Origin: Ichthyophonus hoferi
Lineage: Eukaryota; Opisthokonta; Ichthyosporea; Ichthyophonida; Ichthyophonidae
Direction: 5' to 3'
NCBI GenBank assembly: GCA_002751075.1
Contig: NAOQ01000126.1
Coordinates: 74,806 to 87,199, forward strand
DNA length: 12,394 nt
A model generated the notes under the pieces. The model had not been told where the DNA came from, did not search any database, and was given only the letters and a program-made list of their open reading frames with translations. Each line of letters starts with the position of its first letter. Position 1 is the first letter of the stretch. The position numbers were made by a program, and so were the translations under genes. Below, piece after piece: positions 7,755-12,394 of this stretch.

Positions 7755-9619
7755 GAAGGCTCTTACCAACATGTGCCGCAGGGGACTGGCTACTACGTCA
7801 TAAATGCCAACCAAATTTATCCAATCAATGAGTGTCTTATACGAGTCACATTAAATTATTTCAAGTCGAAGCGGTCTTAAGACAAGATTAATATTTATTA
7901 TGAAAGCACTAGATTATATTTACGTATATTAACCTATATTTTTTTATTTAGATTAAAAATAAAAATATAAAAATAAATGAAATATATATAAAATATAAAA
8001 ATATGCAAATTTTAACTAGACTTTAACAACTTAATTTTAACGGACTACAAATTCTTGTATATTAACATATCTACTAATATTATAATTATATCATCCATTG
8101 TATAGCTTATAGCATTTAACACGTAACATATAACATGTAGTTACTTATTATTTTTTTTACCTCAAATCCTTCTTAGTTTTTCTTTCCGCAGCCTTTTCAT
8201 TACTTTATTAATTACAATTAATTTAATCATATTTTTTTTTTACATTGTATATTGTGTATGTCCGTAGCAAGTTAGCGCCAGTTTGATAACCATCATTTTA
8301 GCAAGTCATTATCAAATCATTACCGAATCGAATCGACTTCGGATAACCCAACAGTTATTTACAATAATAGTATTTATACCTGTTGTTCATGTTATATTTT
8401 TAAACAAAAAAAAAAATAGGAATTGTTTTGTCGTTTCTTTTAATTAATTTTAAGGTGGGAATTTGTGTTTTTTTCTTCTTTTATTTGTTAATATTCATGT
8501 TCTAAACAATTTTTTTTTATGTGTATATATAGTCTATTGCAGATTTTCGACTTTATTTAGCTTCAAAGCAGTGCTATATAGTATATGTTTAACATATATT
8601 GTAGTATTGAGTGCACTCCTATCCTATCTTCCATTGTCAAGCATACGTACATACATGCATATTATATATATATATATATATATATAATATACTATAATAA
8701 TGTTATTAATAACAGTATCTTGAGCATCCCATCAACATAACATGTGTATCATTACGTACTATAACTATTTATTTGTTGTTTTCTTACGTTTCTTTTATTA
8801 TCATCTCAGTCTTTTCAACATTATTTAATCATGATAAAAAGCACATTTTCCCCTTTTTTTTTCTTTTTTTTTTTTTTTTTTTTTTTTTTTTAGTTAAACT
8901 TCACAGATAACCTCACTTCTCCTATCCAACATATATTAATGGGGCTGTATACATCTATGTGCATATTTTTAATTCGTACACTATAATATAACCGCAAGAC
9001 ATGTTATTATACTATTTTACTCTTTCATAACTCGACACGCTGAAATATTAATTGAAAAAATAATCGAATCATGCAGTCAGAATATATGCTAATATAATCC
9101 ATCCTATCTTTAATAATAATAATATATATATATATATATATATGTATTTGGTTTTAGCCTCAAACTTTTATCTTTAAACCAACTAAAAGATATATAACGT
9201 GTTGATTATTCATTTATGTCCAGTGGACTAAAATCTTTAATTTTAATGATACTTATACAGACAAAAGCACTGTACAATAAGCCTCCATAAACTTTGCCAT
9301 ATATGGACTTTTATTGTTTCATAATTATTTTTAATAATTATTAGTTAGATATAATTGGCTCTATGAATTTTAACAACGGGGACTCTTCCATTCTCTTTTC
9401 ATCTTTACCCACCCATTTTTTATTTTAAATTTTCTAAGGATTACCATTCGCCCTTTGCCTCTATCCTTATATAAGTCAGTATGACAAGCATCCAATGAGA
9501 TATATGATGAGCACTAACATAAAATTTAATAAACCAATATCTATTTAGGCTTTGAATTTCCACCCACCAGTGATTATATATATTCCTATAAACGTATTTT
9601 ATGTCTATTATATCTACCT
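7755..9619. other. Gene-free AT-rich interval upstream of TIMM8
   Basis: No supportable gene. It holds TA runs (about 8661-8686 and 9121-9142), the T tract at 8854-8891, and many homopolymer runs. A 74-codon plus-strand frame near 8463-8687 is phenylalanine/tyrosine/isoleucine-rich and ends in the TA run, so it is not treated as coding. Confidence 0.6.
8854..8891. repeat. Long T tract
   Basis: 37 T with a single C at 8863. Read on the minus strand it is a poly(A) run, which could be the tail of an old retroposed sequence lying at higher coordinates. No matching body or target-site duplication was seen. Confidence 0.8.
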
Positions 9620-9644
9620 GTATGTATCATACCCTATTATCCTA

Positions 9645-9701
9645 TAACTAACCACTCTATTCAATCATCTCCTCTCCCTCTCCTCTCTCTCTTCACCTCA
9701 G
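9645..9701 (+). promoter_or_regulatory. Strong 3' splice site just upstream of the TIMM8 start codon
   Basis: A branch-point-like TAACTAAC (9645-9652) is followed by a C/T tract (about 9669-9697) and then CTCAG, with AG at 9700-9701, only five bases before the ATG. This is a better acceptor than the coding-intron acceptor of the same gene. It could end a short 5' UTR intron, for example from GTATGT at 9620 (about 82 nt), or receive a trans-spliced leader. A plain CT-rich core promoter is the simpler alternative. Confidence 0.45.
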
Positions 9702-9706
9702 TCAAA

Positions 9707-10831
9707 ATGTCTGGTGAACTTGATGCCTCTACCAAAGCTGAACTCCAGCAATTCTTAGAACTAGAACAACAGAAGGCTAGATTCCAATCTATGGTTCATA
9801 CCTTTACTGATGTGTGCTGGGACAAGTGTATTAGTAAGTTAAAATTCTCAAACTTTAAACTATAATATTCATTTTTATATGCTTTATACCTTTACTGATT
9901 AGTACCAGGACAGGTGTATTTGTAAGTTAATATCTTTAGATTTTATATTATAATGTAAACTATAATATTCATTTTGTATGCTCGATATCTTTACTGATTG
10001 GTGCTGGGACAAGTGTATTTGCTAATAAGCCAATTTCTCTCTCTCTTTAAATGAAAATATTTAAAATGAAGTTTTAATATCTGTGTTAAGGCAGGCAGTC
10101 CGGGCTAGACTATTGGACTATAAGTAACCTACTAATCACATACTTTTATTCTCATATATGATTGGTGCAGAGAATTTAACCAAAATATTTTTATGTAGAT
10201 GTAAAAATGGATGTTCTTTTAACTCTATGATATTACTGGATGGTAAAATATATTAAAACGTAAATAACAAATACATAGTAAAGATATAAAAGTTAAAACA
10301 TCAAAGGGAATTGATAGAAAGTAGTATGATATATCATGAATTTTTTTAGAAGACAGATATGATTGCATATACTCTGTGTTTGTTTTTAGCTATGCTTTCT
10401 AATTTGGTTGTGTGTCTTACTAAGTGCTTCCGTACACCATATATATAATTCATTTATTTATCGTTGCCTATTGGCTTCTGCAGCCGCCCCTAGCAACCAT
10501 TTCTCCAATAAGGAGTTGGATTGATATATACACATCTCCAAATATACATCTATTTACACATACAATTAATGAATTCATTAATTTATTGCTCGCCTATTGG
10601 TACTTGCAACTGCCTCTAGCAACAACTTTTCAATAAGAAGTCTGCTTAATTAATATTTAGTAATTAGTCAATTAATTAATTTATTGCTCACCTATTGGGT
10701 CCACAGCTGCCCCTGGCAACAGTCTATCCAATAAGGAATCATCTTGCCTCTCCAACTGTGTTGATCGCTTCCTGGATACTACATACTTTATTGTCAATAG
10801 AGTGGAAGCAATGAGGGGGGGTCAACAATAG
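9707..10831 (+). CDS. TIMM8: Mitochondrial import chaperone Tim8 (2 exons, 83 residues)
   Basis: This is a small Tim protein of the mitochondrial intermembrane space. In known systems Tim8 pairs with Tim13 as a hexamer that escorts hydrophobic precursors to the inner-membrane TIM22 or outer-membrane assembly machinery. Exon 1 (9707-9833) gives 42 residues plus one base. Exon 2 (10707-10831) completes codon 43 and ends at TAG. The twin CX3C motifs are C37-W-D-K-C41 and C56-L-S-N-C60 with 14 residues between, the spacing of human TIMM8A. These form two disulphides after Mia40-dependent oxidation. Conserved blocks are LQQFLELE, RFQ..VH and RFLDT..FIVNR. There is no presequence, as is usual. The donor GTAAGT at 9834 and acceptor CCACAG at 10706 bound an 873-nt phase-1 intron. 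Human TIMM8A is 97 residues; this one has a shorter N-terminus and tail. The start ATG has A at -3. TIMM8A versus B type cannot be assigned. Confidence 0.94.
9798..10026 (+). repeat. Three tandem copies of the TIMM8 exon-1 end and donor
   Basis: TTTACTGAT followed by a CTGGGACAAGTGTATT-like block occurs at 9803, 9891 and 9990, so the periods are 88 and 99 nt. Copies 1 and 2 also share the following TATAATATTCATTTT tail. Copy 1 is the real exon end. Copy 2 has lost the cysteine codon and has an in-frame stop but keeps GTAAGTTAA. Copy 3 still reads FTDWCWDKCI, but its donor has become GCTAAT. Confidence 0.9.
10027..10446 (+). other. Middle of the TIMM8 intron
   Basis: AT-rich intron sequence with a CT run at about 10034-10047. 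No nested gene, RNA or repeat was recognised. Confidence 0.7.
10447..10742 (+). repeat. Three tandem copies of the TIMM8 exon-2 start and acceptor
   Basis: CCTATTGG, a CAG-GCTGCC-like block with TAGCAAC or TGGCAAC, then CAATAAG recurs with CCTATTGG at 10467, 10593 and 10691 (periods 126 and 98). An AT-rich lead (ATTCATTWATTTAT or similar) is shared. The third copy is the real exon 2. Copy A keeps CAG at 10481-10483 and reads TAPSNHFSNKELD before a stop. Copy B has CAA where the acceptor would be. Confidence 0.9.
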
Positions 10832-11072
10832 AGGTTCAGTTGGAATTTGGTTAATTTTCATATCGTAGTGGGTGTGAAAATGATGCTATACTATACCCTG
10901 GGGTTTTTATTATAATTGATGTTGGCATTCTTGAAACTATAGATCTACAGATAATGAAAGGTCGACATGTATATTAAAAGACAACAAAATTTCTTATTTT
11001 AGAGTGTTTTATGTTTTATTTTATATTGATGTATTGATGTTTATTAGTTGAAGATAATTGGTTAATAATAAT

Positions 11073-11078
11073 AATAAA
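11073..11078 (+). terminator. Candidate TIMM8 poly(A) signal (AATAAA)
   Basis: AATAAA lies about 240 nt after the stop codon and is followed within 20 nt by a T-rich stretch, as is typical downstream of cleavage sites. A second AATAAA lies at 11140-11145. The choice between them is a guess. Confidence 0.4.
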
Positions 11079-11145
11079 TGACAATAATTTTTTTTATTTA
11101 ATGGAGGTTTAATGTTGTTATCGATGCTGATCATTGGCCAATAAA

Positions 11146-12065
11146 AGGCTAAAAATTCTTATTTCAAAATGGCTTATGTTGCATTTTTTATTGATGGGGC
11201 TGATAGGCTAATAATCATGCACTTTTTTAACTATAGGGTGGGGATGGTAATTATATATATAATATAGTAATTAATTAAGGTATGTATATAGTGTATATAA
11301 TGAGATATCATTATATATCATGCTATTAATTATAACTACAGTTATTTTGCCTATATTTTATGTATGTATAGCTATATTTGATAATGCTGATACTCCAAGA
11401 TTAGTGTGCAACTTATTTATAGATGTAACGGAACCTACACAGTTAAGTATGTTTGGTTATGTTATTTATGTTCAAAGTTGTTGTATCCTTGCTAATGGTG
11501 TTTAGAACCATTTTATTTGTGACTGAACAGTTGTCTTTATTACTGCATGAAACCTTGCATATGTTTCTTTTGCTCAAAAATCAGTTTGAACCAAATTGGC
11601 CCTGACAAGGTATTAACCAATGAGCCTAAAAACATCTGGTTTATTGAATCCAGAATAGACTAACTATTTGATTGGTTCCAGGTACTTTCTCTAAGTTATT
11701 TTATGTGTAGATTGAAATATTAGCATTGGTTAATGGTAATTAATCAGCAATCAATCAGAGAAGTGCTGATGAAAACTCTCACAAATGAGGGAATGGTTCA
11801 TAAGAAATATCCAAACAAAATTAAGACACTTTATTCCTTAAAAACTTCGAATTGATTGTTATATTAATTAGAGGCTCGCCTATAGAGATAAATAGTAACT
11901 TAACCATTGATATAGAGTAGCCGAATAACACCGATATCTTTAGCATCCTCTATCCAATTGTTTGTATCTTAACAGAGAGTAATTACTAACTGCGCCAGTA
12001 CATTGGAACACTAATATTAACCTGTATAGTATTTATAGAAATTTGTAGTAAATCTAGTGACTTGT
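11146..12065. other. AT-rich interval between TIMM8 and the right-edge candidate
   Basis: No supportable gene. A 61-codon plus-strand frame at 11320-11505 has no similarity that I recognise. Several ATTGG/CCAAT motifs occur (for example near 11596, 11615, 11682 and 11726). A short imperfect palindrome around CTGGTTTATTGAATCCAG lies near 11635-11653. Confidence 0.5.
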
Positions 12066-12394
12066 TCACAGTGTGATTTTTTTAAGAGTGTCTCTTGCTG
12101 GGCCAACACTAGGAGCAGTCTTTGGCTCTGATCTGCTTTCAATAAAACGTTGACGTAAGTGCTCATTCGGAGTTAACAGCCATGTAACAAATATTAATTC
12201 TTCAAAGCTCCTTAGACTAAACTTTCTACCTTTATATTGTGCTTAAGCTACACTTTTAAACTAAGTAATTTCCTGAACTTCAAAACTTGTTCACAAATGC
12301 CAAACATACATACTTTGTAATACAAATAGCTCGCAAATGTCAATAAAGTGACGTCACCACCAGACGTCCGTACGTGACTTTCAACAAAGCATCA
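12066..12394 (-). CDS. Possible 3' end of an unrecognised minus-strand gene, partial
   Basis: I do not recognise this protein. On the minus strand, 12221-12066 is open for 51 residues and a TGA, with mixed, charged composition unlike the AT-driven frames nearby (FEELIFVTWLLTPNEHLRQR, then a Ser/Pro/Lys-rich tail ending KKITL). In another frame, 12391-12314 is open from the window edge (VRTSGGDVTLLTF) and meets a donor-like AAA|GTATGT at 12313. An AG at 12223-12222 would join the two in phase across a 92-nt intron, but this acceptor lacks a pyrimidine tract and other AGs lie close by. The first frame could also simply run on to its TAG at 12248. Composition and frame switching suggest coding; no domain, homologue or RNA supports it. 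Confidence 0.3.
12348..12357. promoter_or_regulatory. CRE-type palindrome GTGACGTCAC
   Basis: The core TGACGTCA is the full consensus for CREB/ATF-type bZIP factors. Other ACGT cores lie close by (about 12364 and 12372), in a short less AT-rich patch. It overlaps the possible coding frame on the minus strand, so it may be either a promoter of something to the right or a chance match in coding sequence. Confidence 0.3.

Noticed and set aside
7233-7845. Exact 10-bp inverted repeat CTCGTATAAG / CTTATACGAG 600 bp apart, as ends of a transposon
   Set aside because: Many such 10-bp pairs are expected by chance in 12 kb, and the flanks show no target-site duplication.
8463-8687. 74-codon plus-strand frame
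   Set aside because: It is Phe/Tyr/Ile/Leu-rich from T-rich DNA and ends in a TA repeat. No domain or splice context.
10424-10636. 70-codon plus-strand frame inside the TIMM8 intron
   Set aside because: It runs across two decayed exon-2 copies in a frame other than the Tim8 frame. No independent gene.
11320-11505. 61-codon plus-strand frame downstream of TIMM8
   Set aside because: It follows a CTACAG that could be an acceptor and its middle looks somewhat protein-like, but it has no recognised family or partner exon. It may be 3' flank by chance.

Overview
This is a eukaryotic nuclear window, very AT-rich and full of microsatellites, with GT-AG spliced genes. Two genes can be read with confidence. 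A POMT2-type protein O-mannosyltransferase lies on the minus strand (2332-6103, five exons, 778 residues after splicing). A Tim8-type small mitochondrial intermembrane-space chaperone lies on the plus strand (9707-10831, two exons, 83 residues). They are divergently arranged, with about 3.6 kb between their start codons.

Both proteins look more animal-like than fungal. The POMT2 junction YPEGVGAMQQQ-ITTY and the LRWMDEW tail resemble animal POMT2 as I recall it. The Tim8 blocks around CWDKC and RFLDTTYFIVNRVE resemble animal TIMM8A/B more than yeast Tim8. Base composition, intron lengths of 260-873 nt and the small number of introns would suit an AT-rich, early-branching metazoan or a close relative. 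This placement is inference from memory of the families, and I do not name a species.

Layout. 1-2331: no gene; two diverged direct copies of a repeat of about 300 bp, a third partial inverted copy, a GC-rich patch, and a weak Pol III-type promoter signature. 2332-6103: POMT2, whose four introns are all phase 0 and carry simple repeats, including telomere-like tracts near two acceptors. 6104-9706: intergenic, with AT minisatellites, TA runs, a T tract and two inverted repeats. 9707-10831: TIMM8. Both ends of its single intron carry extra, decayed tandem copies of the exon edge and splice site. 10832-12065: TIMM8 3' flank, AT-rich. 12066-12394: a possible 3' end of an unrecognised minus-strand gene that runs off the window.

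The two genes act in different compartments, POMT2 in the ER membrane and Tim8 in the mitochondrial intermembrane space, and nothing suggests they work together. I found no new enzymatic or defence system. The most unusual structure is the mirrored duplication of both splice-site regions in the TIMM8 intron.
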